NCBI RefSeq assembly: GCF_031877795.1
Contig: NC_133933.1
Location: 63,686,984-63,750,983 of the forward strand
Length of the DNA: 64,000 nucleotides
Direction: 5' to 3'
From: Strix aluco
Taxonomy: Eukaryota > Chordata > Aves > Strigiformes > Strigidae
Shown: positions 22,580 to 36,400 of the stretch, one piece after another
Layout: every line of letters starts with the position of its first letter
Numbering within the stretch: position 1 is the first letter of the stretch
Position numbers and translations under genes: made by a program
The notes under the pieces: generated by a model
Database searches by the model: none
What the model was told of the DNA's origin: nothing
Seen by the model: only the letters and a program-made list of their open reading frames with translations

Positions 22580-25500
22580 TTTCTTGCTCCCTCCCTTCCC
22601 CCCCAGAGAAGAGTTTTGTTTAGTTAAATTTACTTAGTACAATGAAAACACATACCAGTGGTTTTGAATTTGACAATTCTGGCATTCAGGTTTATCATCT
22701 GCAGTCCCCAGGTGTGCCAGGTTGATAGAGTAATGTGCTGTACTGTGGTGTGGTTTAAGTATACACTGCATTATAGAATTACCATGGATCAAGTATTTTT
22801 CACGCAGGCATCTACCATATGTATTTAGTATGTGCATATGTACGCACATACCTACACCTACAGATGTTGCAATAACTATATTTGTGTGTAGATAAACATG
22901 CATTCTGATATTAATAGTCATGGCAGGTTACAGGCAACAAAGAGAGGAAAATTGCTCCCCTGACTATCTGAATTATTGTCAGGCATTAAACTGCCTCCAT
23001 TCGTTGATGCTTTATTCTCGTGCCATCCCATAAGGAGAGAAAATGTGACAATGTTCTACTTAAATTGATATCTACTTTATTAATGCAAAGTGGCATTATA
23101 TTTCTTAAGTGGAATGCATTTTCTATGGTTCACTGATGAAAGTAGGTCTGTGGTAACTTGGGCCATATGTTAGATGGTATACAGGGATTTAATGATAGCT
23201 AAAATATCAAGAGAATACGGTCTAATGATTTCCAAATTCTATTTCTCAGACTACCTGCAGTTTTTGAACTTCATGTTAGTAATCTGTTAAAAAAATAAGC
23301 TGTTCTTATTTGCTGCTACTGTTGCTGCTGCAGTGGACTTAAAAGAAGCCCAAATTTTTAATTTTTAAAAAGTCTATTACCTTGGTAAGAAACAAATGGC
23401 TGTCATTGTCACAAAGATGGTATCAGTCACTAGCAGAAGGGAGAGCAGCCATTTTCATAGTCTAGGAACAGAACAGAGAACCTCTGGCTCTGCCAGACTT
23501 TTCCAGGCAATGTAGATAGCTGCCAAGCCACATGATTTTATACTGAGCTGAAACCTATTCCTGCTCTTCCAGAATCTGTGCAGACAGATTGGAGCCCAGG
23601 TTCGGAAGATCTCAGTGCAACTCTATTGGCTACATTATAAATCTGTCCTTCAGATTGCTGAGAGTTGCACAGGGGTTCAAATATGCCAAGGTGTTGAAAT
23701 GCTAAATCATGTCTCTCCTCCCCCAGCTGCCTCTCCAAGGCATCAGGGAAGTACTTTTCTGGGCATATTGCTGGCACCTTCCAGATCCTGAAACAGTTTT
23801 TATGGAGTCCTGATTGTTTATACCACAGTGCAAAAGAGATGGCTCCTACACGATGATCATAGGCTAGATGGTACAGCTCTGGGGCAAGACTGTACAGAAG
23901 TGACTTCAAAGCCTGTGCTGCCCCAACCAGTGATAGCTGCAAGCTCTGCTGCTCTGTGAGTAGTAGGTTGGTGCCCTATAAATTGCTGCAGCCCAGGGTT
24001 AGCTGATAATATCTCAGGAGTCCAGTGCAGCAGAAGAAGAGCTGTCAGAGTGCAAGGATCCAGACTTCCTCATCCAAGAGGAATGCAGTGCAGATGCTAC
24101 ACAGTCATGGTGCCACTGGAGATTTACTCTCCAGTGTGGAGACCTTGCAATGACATCAGCCTTAGAGCCTTTTATTGCCACCAGGGTAGTTCAAAGCAGT
24201 GGCCATGCGAGCTAGAATCCAGGCCAGTCCCTTTTTAAGCACATAGGCTTGGAAGAGAAGAAGAAAAGTTCTGACTTTTTATACTTGGGCTGTGGCCTGA
24301 ATGAGTATATCTCATTGTTGGCATAGATCAACTATATTCACTAATGTCTGGCAGATTTGTGTGCCGAGAGAGTTGAGAAGCAGTGATAAAATGGTATTGT
24401 CCTAATGCTAAGACTGTCCTTAGCAGATGCGAAATAGAAAAGGGAAGACAAATGTCCTTCCAACTTCCTTCCCTATCAGTCTAGATCTAAGCATCCCCAA
24501 TGTGGAGAGCAAGTTTCTGCATATGCCAAGTATGCCAATAACTATGAGTCTTCCCACAACTTCATGGTTATCCAGAGCTGAATATGTGCCTGTGCTGTAG
24601 CTATCCTTATTATTAGCCTTCTAGATCCTCGTTATTAGCTCCTAAGAGTGTGCAAATTGCAATTTTCTGTGATCTGCATTTCTGCATGGTACATAGGTCT
24701 GTATCCTTAACAGAGTCTTATTTCTGCACATCATCCTTTGTCCTTTCAACCTGCATTTCAAGATGATTCAGATATCTTCATGTTGACTAAAACTACTACT
24801 ACTACTTCCCTGTGAAGGGAAGATATATCTTATTTTCAGTCCATCATTAAATTGTGTTGAAATTTGAATGACAATTTTCCAGGTTGCAGGGTTGTTTGGT
24901 TTGGTTTTTTTTTTTTTGATTGTTTGAGTTATTTTGATAAGAAAATAGATTGCAAAGAGAGGAGGGGTTGTGACTTAAGTCAGCCGATGGCAGTGATATA
25001 TGTCTGCGACAGACACAGGGGAATGAGGACCAGCTGTATCTGCTTGGCTTGCAACAACTCTTCCAATGCCCAAACAAAAAAGAAAAGATGCTAACAGCTC
25101 AGTAAATTTTATTTCATTCTGAAGCATTTGCTCTATACAAATCAGCTTACTAAAATATTAATAACTTCTCCAGAAAACAGCAAAGAACGTTTCTAGTTAA
25201 GTTCATCTCAGCAAACTTCAGGAAAAATTAGTTTTTATGTCTCTTTCACTAGCAGTAGTGTAAAAGTAAAAAGCTGTTATGTAGAAGAGATTTGATGAAT
25301 AGCATAGTTTTCTTCCCTAAAAATCAGCTAGTAGGTCAAAACTGTTCAAAAGGAACTGAAGTTAAATATTTATTTCTTTTGATTTAATTCCCTGAGGGTA
25401 GAGGGTTGGCATCTGTAGTCTCCTAGTAAGTCTGTAGACTAATTCAATCAGGGCTGATTTCACATGAAAAGATTCCTGGAACTGGTTCATTTCTTTATTT

Positions 25501-28500
25501 CCTTATTTATCAGGATACTTTTAATCAGTTTGAGATGTCTTTGTACAATTAATAAAATAGGAAGTCAGAGCAAGTTTTAGAAGTGGAACTATGTGTTATC
25601 ATGTTATAAACTTTGGCTCTTCTTTAGGCTTAATTATGAATATAACATTGAACTAGAGTAATTATTAGGTCATTGATCTGTTAAGTCCAGTCACATTTTT
25701 TTGCAATGGCCAGAAGGAAGATGCATGATATCTTGCCATGAGCATTGAGGAAATAATCTCTCCCATGAAGTGCAAGCCTGAGATATAAATCCTGATGATT
25801 TTTAGCCATTTCCTAACATCCAGGATGATGGTGTTTGGGTTTTGTTTAAAAAAAAAAAAAATAAAGGTTGTTTTGTGTTTCCCTAGGAATTTCCAGTGCT
25901 TTAGATTTCTACTAAGATCTTGGCATTTGTGATACAGGTGGTAGTGGGTTTCCCTAACTATTCAATACATGTTGCCTCTGCAAAAATAATTTTTTAAACA
26001 TTTTTAGTTCCACAGTTTTGATCGCTATATTAAATCTCTTTAGGGTTTTGTGTTGGTTTTTTTCCACTGTCTTCTGTGGCAAAGCAAATAGATGCATTGC
26101 TTGTCCAACACTTGTTTATGGTACTAGTTCATCACTGAATATAGGTTTATGATAATTTGCTTACACATAGAGGTCCTTGCAGGTCATATACAGGTTCCTC
26201 AGCTCTTCCCCTTCAGAGCAAAGCTCAGGACCCCTTGGGCTGTCTCCAGAAACAGCTTTCTCTGGGAATTGCATCCAGTTAAGTCACTTAGGAAAAACAA
26301 GTGTTCAGCATCAATCTCTGTTCCTGAAATTTGCCCCCAGGCAAACCCCGTCAAAATTCCTTTTAGGCTACCTGGGCTTCAGAGGTGAACTGGGGTATGA
26401 AACATCCTTTTGTGCAGCTGCCTGGCAGTACAAGTAACTGCGGAGCTTTAACTGTCAAAGTGTGTGTTTAAAGGTACAAAACTTTCTTCAGTAGAGGCTG
26501 AGAGAGCATACATTAAGCTCTTCATAGAGCATCTTTCACCATAACATGGACAGATGACTTCTTACATGACACTTCCACAGTGCCTTCACAGGAAGCAGCA
26601 GTGTTAATTGGGATCTACAAACTCTGCGCATGTCACTTTGACTTCTGGCTCCCTGATATTTGTGCAGTGGTGGCAGAAGCCAGGATCTGTCACCCAAGCT
26701 CAGCCTCTGATGTGTTATTTGCTCTTAGGATACACTTCTGTAAACCCACAGGGGTTCCAGCTAATGCAGTGTATTCCAAAGAGCTTTAATTATGCCCATG
26801 CTTTTCCCTTCCTCTCCCCTTGTGCCTTCTTTCAGTGAAGTATGACCACCTGATCAGAAGAACAGGAAAGGCTGACCGCCAAGGCTGATCACAGCAGGCG
26901 CTGGGAGAAATGCTCAGGCTTTCCTCCCAGGGCAGCGAGTCACTGCGACAAGAAGGGTTTGGCTGCCTTGCAGTTGCTTGTGTTATTGATGTCTCAAAGC
27001 AATTCTGAGAAGGCAAAGATAGGTTTCCTGAATGTCAGCATTTTCATAGCTTTTGTGCATGATGCTTGTCACCTTTTTTGTATAGCATTTTTTTTAGAAG
27101 GGGTGCATTCTGCTGTGGGCTGCAGAGACATCCAGCTGGAGTAACTCCATCACTAGTTCAGTGAACCAAATAGTTTTGTTTGAGCAAGTAATTTTTTTGG
27201 TGAATAAAAGCAGAAATAAGTGGTCTCAATGTAATGTATTCTCAGAAGTTATTGGTTTAGATTGTGTGCCACACTAATGGTGCTGTACAACCCTTTTTGC
27301 CCAAGTTAGGTAATTTGAGGCTTAAATGTCTGTGAAGAAGGTGGTGTTTCCTAAGCAAAACACCCAAAAAACCTTGTGCTCTGAAACAGTTTTACTTTTA
27401 CCAAGACCAATTTGAGACCTTTTCCTTATCATTTTCCCATGCTCAGTACAGCATGCCTGAGATGAGGTGTCACTCGTCTTCTAGTAATTGTCCCAAACTC
27501 CTGCTAGGTTCTTAGAAAAGACAGCATAGAAAGCCATGCTTGCCTATCTGTTGGTGAGTCTTTTGGATCTCACCTTATCTAAATGACAAGCTGTAGATGC
27601 TAAAAAGAGTTTGATCATGCTGTATGTTCTGTCTTCTCAAAGTGCAGTTGGTGTATGTTGTGTCTCCTTTCTTCAGGGTGTTTTTGCAACAGAGAACCTT
27701 AGATTAACAAGGTAGGATCGTTTTAGTATATCCCATTTTTACTTTACTTTTGAGCCTCAAGTTTCAGTTTTCTTCCTGCCAAACTTTTTGCTGTCCTCTC
27801 CTGCTTCAGCCTGACCATGTGCAATTACTGTGTTCCCAAATGTTAAACTCTATTAACTAACTACTGCTTCAGAGCCAACCTGAGTCCTAACAGATTGCAA
27901 ACCCACTGTGAAGCAGAATGTCCTTCCGCATGAGGCTGGACAACATTCGTATTTCAGATTGCAGGGTTTTTTGCATAATTATCCATATATTTAATATGAG
28001 TATATGAATTTATGGGGTAGTATATAGTATGATTTGTCATGTAAAATTCATGGGATTTAATGCACATAACCCATTAGTGCGGACACAGTATTAATTAAGT
28101 CCCTTCAGTGCAGTATAGCCTCTGTGAAGAACAGCTTGCCCAAACCCTACTTCTGAAACAGACAGCGAGTTATCTCTCCATGTGAGATATTAGTCATTGA
28201 AATATCTCTTAATCAGGTTTTTAATCAGCATGCTTTGGCTTTTCTTCTCTAAAACATGAGATCTGAAATGTTACCTAAGACCAGATCATTCTTTCTGCAA
28301 AAAGAGCCCTGGGGGAAGTTAAGGGATGAAATCTCTGCCAGCAGACTGCACCACAGCCCCTCACTGGGGTAAGAACTGATGTACCACAGTAACTTCCCCA
28401 AGGGGTGGCAAAACCTAGGACTTAGAAGACTTAGTAGAGGACACTATGCTTCTGTGTAGGAGCTTTCCCCCATTTCAACTCCCTGAGCTTCAGATGCCTT

Positions 28501-30334
28501 GGGATATTTAGCCATCAGGGTGGGAACGTTACTTTTGTCTGAGTTGCTGGTACGGTACCTGTCACTGTCATGTCTGGACAGTTTGCCTTTGTTCTTGCAA
28601 CTAGCCCAGGATACGTGCTGGCAGAGTGGTTGGTAGCATGCTTCACCTTACCCGTGCTCACCCTGCCTGTGGCCCTGTGCTAAGGTGCTACGTGTGGTTG
28701 GGCTCTTCTTTTGAAGATGGACTGCTTGTGCCTTTGCTTCTCTGCCAGCACAGTCACATCCAGCTAGTAAAGACCAGCTCTGCAATCCTTCCACCTGCTT
28801 TGGTGATTTTGGGAAGAGTGCAGGCACGTAAATAGGTGGCTGGTGCCTAAACTCCTTTGCAGACTTCCTGTGAAGCGTCTAATTAAGGCCATGTTGGAGC
28901 AGGGAGTTGAAGTATGCTTTCTGAGGCCAGCTGGATTGACTGGTTTACTGGACTGAGTTTCTTCTTCTGACCTCTGCTTGACCTCTTCTGGGGATCTTGT
29001 GTTCCTTGGGGATCTTGTGTTCCTGGCCAGCCCCAACTGCACTTCCCATCCAGAGCAAGCCCCCAGCACAGCCTTGTGAATGGGACCCTGTCATTGCACC
29101 TGCCTATGGATGGTGCCCTGCGAGGCTGGTATCTGTGGGGCACATACATGCCCAAGTTCTGATTTCCACCCTTGCTGGGTGCTTCATTGCTGTGTCTCCG
29201 CAAGAGCAATCAGAATTACAAAGCAGCCGGTGCTCTGGCAGGTATTCAAGCTCTGCTTAGTGTAGCTGTGTTGGCCAGGACTGCATAGCTCCTTCTTCTA
29301 CCTTCATCCCAGTTAAATTGATGTAGAAAGACACCCCTCAGTTAAAGAGCATTTCTGCTTCTTCACTGGTGCTTTGAAATATTTTCCCACCTCTTCTGTC
29401 TGTTAACATTGGCAAGTGCCTGTATTGGCAGGTTCTTGTGTTGCCAGCTTTCATGCTTTTGTCAAAAGCCATTGGGTTACTCTGCTAAGCTTTAGCTCCT
29501 GCAGCCAAATGGTAAATGACAACCTCTAGCCTTGTTTTTTATGGCTGAGGAAGAAATGCCACAATATCAGAATTTAAAAATCTGGAAACTAGAAAAAAAC
29601 CCAAACTGAATCTTCATTGTTGTTAATAAAACCATGATGTTATACTCCTAGTCATATTATGTGTGGGGGACACGTGGCAGTGAAGAACTCTTACCAAAGG
29701 TCGCAGAACATAAATGTTACCATGAAATTTTGCTGAGGGGCAATTATTCTCCAGGCCACAACACACTGACCCAAACCTTCATTCTGTATTGGTTTGGCCA
29801 TTCGGGCAGCACTCTTATGCAGTAGGTTTGTTGGTGGATATCTACAAGGTCCCTCGCTGTTAGCAGAGACAGGTATTTTCTGAGGCAGAGCAGTTCCCTT
29901 CCTTCAAATGCCTCTTGGTGTCCAGAGCTTGGCCTATTGATCCTACCTGCAGCCTTTTCTGTGACCTTCTCTTTCCAAGGGGAACGTGGCAACCAGCCAC
30001 CCCCTCTGAACGGGGGGGATCACACTGTTGGTAAGCAGAGGTAAGCCATGATTTTCTTCATTACAACAGCATGAGAGAGAATAGCTTGTTGTCTGCATTA
30101 TACCAGCTACAGGAAGCTGCGCTACTGGAGCTCAGGAAAATAATTTTCAGAGGTTAAAGATTAGTAGTTGTATACCACAGGTCACAGTCTGACTCTCCCC
30201 CTGCACTTTGCTCTGTCTGTTGAGGGCCAGCTGCCCTGGGGAGAGAGCTGCTTCAGCTCTCCAAAACAGCCCCCCTGTTTATTTCCTGGGGAGAGCTGTC
30301 TTGCCCAGTCAAATCCAGCTGCTTTGTCCTTTTT
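22580..30334. other. Intergenic DNA, no intact gene seen
   Basis: Unannotated AT-rich DNA with local GC rises at 23.4-24.2 kb and 28.6-29.3 kb. Short frames on both strands show no domains. A perfect 18-bp tandem duplication (TGGGGATCTTGTGTTCCT) is at 28989-29024. I see no RNA gene or splice-linked exons. Confidence 0.45.
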
Positions 30335-30443
30335 CAGCGAGGGAACTAAAGGCAGAGAGGTTAAATGATTAGTGAGGCCAAACAATGAGTCAATACCAGC
30401 AGTTGAACTGAAACTCAGGAGTCCTTGGCTTCTGCTCCCGTGT
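30335..30443 (-). mobile_element. MIR/L2-type relic, minus orientation
   Basis: The plus strand reads GAGGGAACTAAAGGCAGAGA, then GGTTAAATGATTAGTGAGGC. It continues as CAGCAGTTGAACTGAAACTC and AGGAGTCCTTGGCTTCTGCT. This order matches the reverse complement of the MIR core (GAGGAAACTGAGGCACAGAG, GGTTAAGTAACTTG, then the B-box side TTCGAACCCAGG and a GTCTGACTCC-like block). It is diverged and inactive. Its right edge abuts a GC-rich segment. Confidence 0.6.
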
Positions 30444-30960
30444 TTTCTCTCCTGTTTGAGGAGACGGGAAGCTGCGAGGCGGGCGCCTGTGAGAGAGAGT
30501 CTGCAGAGGCCCGCATAAATACTCGCTTGTGTGCGAGCAAACACAACCTCGTCTGTCTGTGCCTGGTGCTCTGAGAAGGAGTTCAGTGTGCGTGCGTGCC
30601 ATTAATTGCAGAGCCAGATCCTCTCCCACACTGCAGCTGCTTTGTGCTGCACAGAGGAGCGTGGCCCCAAGGCTGGCACAGCTGGGCAGGAGAGGACCAC
30701 CTCGGGCTCACTGTGCTGTGCCATGACAGCCCTCCCCAGGACCACTGGAGGGGCTCGCACCTGCGGGGGGAGAGAGAGAGGATTTGTGTGCACCTGCAGA
30801 AGACTGGCGGGGGAGCATGCTGTGGTGCTCCTCCAACCTCCATAATTCGGAGAGGTCTGAGGATGGGGGAACTCACAAGATGCCAAAATCCACTTCGCTT
30901 CAGAGTTTTGAGCACTCTCCTTGGCCACAGCTTGTAACAGGACAAGGAGAGCAAAATGTG
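30444..30960 (+). promoter_or_regulatory. GC-rich segment with a TATA-like box, function unknown
   Basis: This stretch is clearly richer in GC and CpG than its surroundings (for example GAGGCGGGCGCC at 30476-30487). It contains CATAAATA at 30514-30521 and a small perfect hairpin CTCGC-6nt-GCGAG at 30522-30537. Several overlapping open frames on both strands are composition-driven. It could be an isolated promoter, enhancer or exon of an unannotated transcript. No conserved protein is seen. Confidence 0.25.
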
Positions 30961-32520
30961 TTACAGTGTTAACTTGATAGATGAAAGTAGCTCTTCTGAA
31001 AGCATTGCATACTTAATAATCAGTATTATTAATGTTATGAATCCAGATGGTTTGATGCCAGATTTCAGTCCAGATTGGAGCTCACACAACTGAAATCCAT
31101 CCTCTCAGTGAGGGAGTTGCTCATGGAAAGAGCAACAGACCTTGAAATGCGGTGAATGGCAATACTGGAAGTAATTTTCGTGGAGTGTCATTTGATGTGC
31201 AGATAAAATTAAAAAACTTAATTGCTTTATATTTTTAATGTGTGACTTAAATCTAGTGAACTTGTTAGAGAATAGTACAATGCTTGAATTAAATAAAGCT
31301 AGGTTGCTTGTATTCTTGGCTCTGACAATAAGAGGTGACTAAAAGGTTACTTCTTTGTTCTCCTGTCTTTTTCTTCCAAGATACTTTTGACTATTTCCTG
31401 GCTTTGTTTAGCAGAAGCATCCAGTTCTGTCACTGAGCTGATAGCCACGAGGGTGTCATACTATATTTATGCCTTACACAATATTTGTGTCAAGCCTCTG
31501 TCTAAACAGACCCAATGACAGTAAAAGATGACCCTGGAACAAATGGTCTGAGGTCCCAGAAAGCTGATCTTTCTCAGAAGTGACTAATGGGAGGCAAATG
31601 GAAAATGTTGGTCTGAAACAAGTCTGATCCAGCTGCATGCATCTGATTAAAAACATCAATCGCTGGACATCTAAACCAAATAAAATATGAAACATTTTGA
31701 TTAAGCAAAACCAGGAAACTGTTAGCATTTTTAGGGTGTGTTTAAATGTGTCAATATCTATTATCTGATATACTGATACTTTCAGTATTTATTTAAAGGG
31801 ACTCCAGTGTTCAGACAATATATGCTGCAACTTCTATCCAAAATTACTTTTGTTTCCTTGCATCCAGATGGAAATTCCTGTCTCCCTTGACCATCCATCT
31901 CAAGATCAAATACAGCTGGTTTTCCTGTAACTCAGCTGCTTCTTTCCAGCTGACCCTCTGTGCAACTGATTTTTTTTAGACCCTGTATAGGTCTAGCTGT
32001 AGTGTTTTCACTATAATCTGCACTCTACATAATCACAGGAAAATGGCTCTCCAAAACCTTTTAAGTGCATAACAGAGTACAAAATCTGAGGAAACCAGGG
32101 AATGCAGCTAGAACAGAAAAAGTCGAGATGAGGAAAATGTGATAACCAGTATACCTTAATTCAAAGAAATTCATGTCAGCAGCAGCATGGGCATACAAAT
32201 CTGGAAAGAGCTGAAAATGCTTCCTGGTATATAGGGTACTATTCTTCTTAGGACTTAAGATACCATTATTCTGGTATCTTGAGTATTTTTGTGCCTTCTC
32301 TCAAACAAAAAACATGCTCAATTCTTCAGCTGAAAAGGAAATCTAATTCTTAAGGTCTATGTTTCAATTACTTAACATATCAATAATCATAATCATCTGC
32401 TTCTAAAAATTAATTTAGTGATTACAGCCAAACTCCAGTGGATATAATGAGTGGTGACAGTTGTGGCAAGAATGGTTTCAGAAAAGATATGCCACTTCTC
32501 TCACAAATAACACAAAATAT
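30961..32520. other. Intergenic DNA, nothing recognised
   Basis: AT-rich sequence with short frames only. No repeat family landmarks, RNA gene or splice structure could be identified. Confidence 0.45.
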
Positions 32521-32525
32521 AATCT

Positions 32526-33489
32526 TGTCCTGGTTTGAGTGAGTGGCAGGGGTTTTTTGGTAGCAAAAGAGGGGGCTACAGTGGTGGCCCCTTTGAGAAG
32601 CTTCTTGAAGCTCCCCCAGCTCCAAGTCGGACCTGCCTTTGCACCAAGGCTGGCCTCAGTTAACAACAGTGGCTGCACCTCTGAGATAACGTATTTAAGA
32701 AGGGGAACCTAGGAGGATTTGGGGGACTTGTGAGGAGGAGTTGTGAGAACATCTGTGCAAACGCCAAGGTCAGTGGAAGAACAGAGGAGAAACGGGGGAG
32801 GTGTGCCAGAGCAGAGACTCCCCTGTATCCCATGGTGAGATGGCAGGGCTGCCCCCCTGCCACCCATGGGAATCCACGGTGGAGCAGATGCTGATTTGTG
32901 GCTTGTGAGGGGCCCTACGCTGAGCCAGGTGACTGTGCCCAAAGAAGACTGGGACCCCATGGGAAGAAGGCCCCGCAGTTGTAGTTCGGTGCTGGGAGGA
33001 CTGCAACACACAGGGGTGACCCACACACCTGTGGGAGTGACTCATGTCAGAGCTGGTTTGTGGAGGACTGTCTCCTGTGAGAGGGGGACTGTGCTGGAAC
33101 AGGGGAGGAAAGCCAGAAATTCACACCCCCCCTGAAGTGGAAGAAGCAACAGAACTGACTGCACTCCCCATTCCCTGCCCCCTGCACTACTGTGGGGGAG
33201 AGGTAGAGCTATCAGGAGCAGAGCTGAGCCTGGGAAGAAGGGAGGGGTGGGGGAAGGTGTTTTCAAGGTGTGGTAATGCTTCTCACAGTCCTACTCTGTC
33301 CATTACATGTTTTTCTCCCCCTAACAAGTCTGTCTTTTGCCTGTGCTGTAACAGGTGAATCATCCCTCCCTATCCTTATCTCGTTTTCCTGGGCCTTTTG
33401 CTTTATTTCCTCCTTCCCAGCACTGAGGGAGAAGGGGAGAGTGAGCGGCTGTGTGGTACTCAGTTTCCTTCTGAGCTCAAACCGTGACA
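32526..33489 (+). mobile_element. Solo LTR of an avian endogenous retrovirus (964 bp), intact ends and target duplication
   Basis: The element begins TGTCCTGGTTTGAG and ends CTCAAACCGTGACA. These termini form an imperfect inverted repeat and carry the TG...CA retroviral ends. A perfect 5-bp duplication AATCT flanks it at 32521-32525 and 33490-33494. A 5-bp duplication is typical of ERVL-like (class III) insertions. A TATTTAA box at 32692-32698 may mark the old U3/R promoter. No gag, pol or env reading frame is present, so this is an LTR left after recombination between two LTRs. The plus orientation follows the promoter and terminal motifs. GC content is higher than in the flanks. The exact family name is not claimed. 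Confidence 0.85.
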
Positions 33490-33494
33490 AATCT

Positions 33495-36400
33495 TAATAG
33501 CACGTTTTTAGAATACTTGGGCTGCTTAAGCTACACTGATCTACTGAGATTTGGGCAGGTGGCCTGACAGGGGATTCTGTATAGCATGCAAGGGGCTGAT
33601 ACTCCTAGTTATGATGCATTGTGGCAAGATAAAAATTGGGATTTAGGAACTAGTTTTCAAGAAATTCAATCTTCAGTGAGCAGCTTGGGATACAGAGCAG
33701 AAGAGTACAGCAAATCAAAGCTGTATGAGATGATGTATGTTAATGTGTGTTTTTTAATCGTTTATGTTAGACAGAAGCATTAGGGGGACAGCAAAGAGGA
33801 TTGCTCTTAGATCCAGCATGAAGAGGTTTCACAACTTCCCTGAAGAAACAAGAGGAGCTACTTCAGTACAGCAGCCCTTACTTCTGCACGATTCAGTTTG
33901 GGGAAAGGGTGAGTTGGTCTATTACACACGGTGCAAGGGAATGTCCCCAGCTGTACCAGAAGATGGCAAAATAAAAGTTGCCTCAGACTGAACCCATCTG
34001 TCTCCACAGTATGTTTTGCCGTCTCTGTAACAATGTGGTGAAAACAGTTAGTTCCTGATCCCTTTGGCATATCACCCGAAGACAGACAAGAAAATTAACC
34101 TAAGTTTAGCATGGTATTGTTCAAAAAATAACCCCATCTCTCAATTCTTTTTCCCCAAGTAAGCAATACAGTTCTGATGAGTGGAGAAGGTAGGAAAGGG
34201 AAATGCCTTTTTCGTAGAATAGAGGCCCTGTAATTGCAGGATACCATCCATCATCTCAGGATGTGTCTGACACTGAATTTCCTTCACTGGCTTGTGAAAA
34301 AGACATATTTTATCAAACATCCTGAATTTTGCTCCTGTTTGGATCCAATTATGTAATTTGCTAGTCAGGGTGATTCTGAGATACTTAAATATGCAAAGGT
34401 AATTGTGAAGCTCTTTGAATGTCTTTTTGAAAATTAGTTTGTAATTATGCATAAACCTAGTCTGAAACAGACATACAGATAGGGTGGTGAAGGTTGATTA
34501 AAGGTATGTAGGTCATTAGGGTGAAAATCAAGATTTGGTTGTGTTGAAACCAGATGTTCTTACTGCCTCTACTGGATGCAACCTTGATAGCTGCTGTATG
34601 CTTTTAGGGAAAAAAGATGTTGACTCTTGCCCAAGAAGCTGTGTTAAATGTATTCCTCTTGATGTAAATCTAATTATAATCTAAATTATATAAATTCCTA
34701 TTGTGTATAATAATTGCTGCTTCTTCCAAAGTATTTGTGCCAGGCATTATAGCAGCTATTAAGGGCTAGCTTTTCTAAGATTTCTATGCACTGAGTGCAA
34801 AATTCTTCTGAAAATTTTTTCATTTAATGCCTACGTATAAGCTGAGCTTATTTTAAAATGTAACTTTGGGTGTATTTGGAGAATTTATTCTATGTTGGAA
34901 AAAGTAGTCAGATATTCCATAAAGGCAATTTATATGGAGTCTTTCTGGGTTTACTCATGTTTATTGGGTCATTTTCTTCAGCAGGTCTCTCTGTAGGGAT
35001 GAGAGTACAAAGATCTTAAAGAAAAAATAGGGGACAGCTGACATTGTTTTGCAGATGAAGATCAGCACTAGAAACCACAGGAACACCAGACCTGCCCATT
35101 TGCATTGCTCCAGTATAGATTGCCTCTCAGAGACACGATCTTGTCACTGTTTTTCAGGCTCCTCCTGACTTTCTTATCACACTGTCCTTATTTGTGGCTA
35201 TTGCGTCTGAACGGTGCAAATAGGCTCTATTGGCTGACAGCAGTGAAGGAATGATTTGGTAGAAGCATGATTCACTCCATGAAGAAATTTGGCCAGCAAG
35301 TCATTAAAGTGCACGTGCGTGCACACACACACATATGATGCACCCATATCTAGGGAGGATATGTAAATAATAAGTAGCAGAGTCAAAAATGTCTGCTGGC
35401 CCATCAGAGTTAAACAGCTGAGAAAAGGAAGTTGCCTACAATCCAGAACAAAGCATGTGATGAAATAGCGACAAACTCATGACTTAGGAATCCCTGAGTG
35501 GGTAATTCAGCCTTTCCAGGCTGCAGTGATGAATCACTGAGTGTTTTTCTGGGTGTGAGCCTTCAGGTGACAGGGACAATGTTGGCTGGAGTGGAAGTGG
35601 CCTTGACAACAAGCTCACTGGCACAGATCAGGGGCCTTTCTAAAGCAGAAAGGCAGCGGGTCAGCAATAAGGAGCGCACAGCTAAGGTTTAATTGTAAGG
35701 TTAGGATTAAATAATGATTTGTCAACTTAAGAGTGCAGCTCTTTTACATGTCTGGGATCAGATAGGTGCTGTTAGCATCTAGCTCAACAAATGATAATTA
35801 TATGTGCTACCTTCAATAGAAAAGTAATTCAAACTGCAGTGAAACAAATTTGTAAAAGCAGCAGTGACTGGGCAAAAACCATGAGGATTTTTCCCCTTCT
35901 TTGCCATTCTAAAGCCCTGATGGCAGGACCATTCAGATTTTGGTTTTGAAGACTTGTGATCAAATATAGCTTTGTTGTGGCACCATTGAAATCAATGCAG
36001 TTACATTAAGGATGGATTCAGTCATCTTTCTGTGATCACAGCATGGTGTATCCCTCTTAAAAGTATAATATTTGAACAAAATGCCTAAGAAACCTTAACA
36101 TGCTCCAGAGTTTGCAAAGTGTGTATGGATTTTTGACCAGAGTAAGTATGGGTAGCTGTATATACTTATACAGTAACTCTCCATGACATTCTGTAAAATA
36201 GATTATCTTGTAATACTGTAAGTATCTTCAAGAATAAGTTAATGAAAAAGCAAAGAAATAGACACAAGCCAGCATTGCAAGCAACAACTAGCTCATAAAC
36301 AGTACTCCTGTGCTCCAGGAGAGAAGACATCCAGACACCACTGTAATTGTAGTGGTGGCTAGAACCTCGTAGGCTTCAGTGCTGTAAATGAGGGTTTGGC

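Noticed and set aside
23538..23942. 134-codon minus-strand open frame
   Set aside because: No recognisable domain, no splice or promoter context, and compatible with chance in a locally GC-richer stretch. A faint resemblance to the 37648-37986 frame was too weak to call a repeat family.
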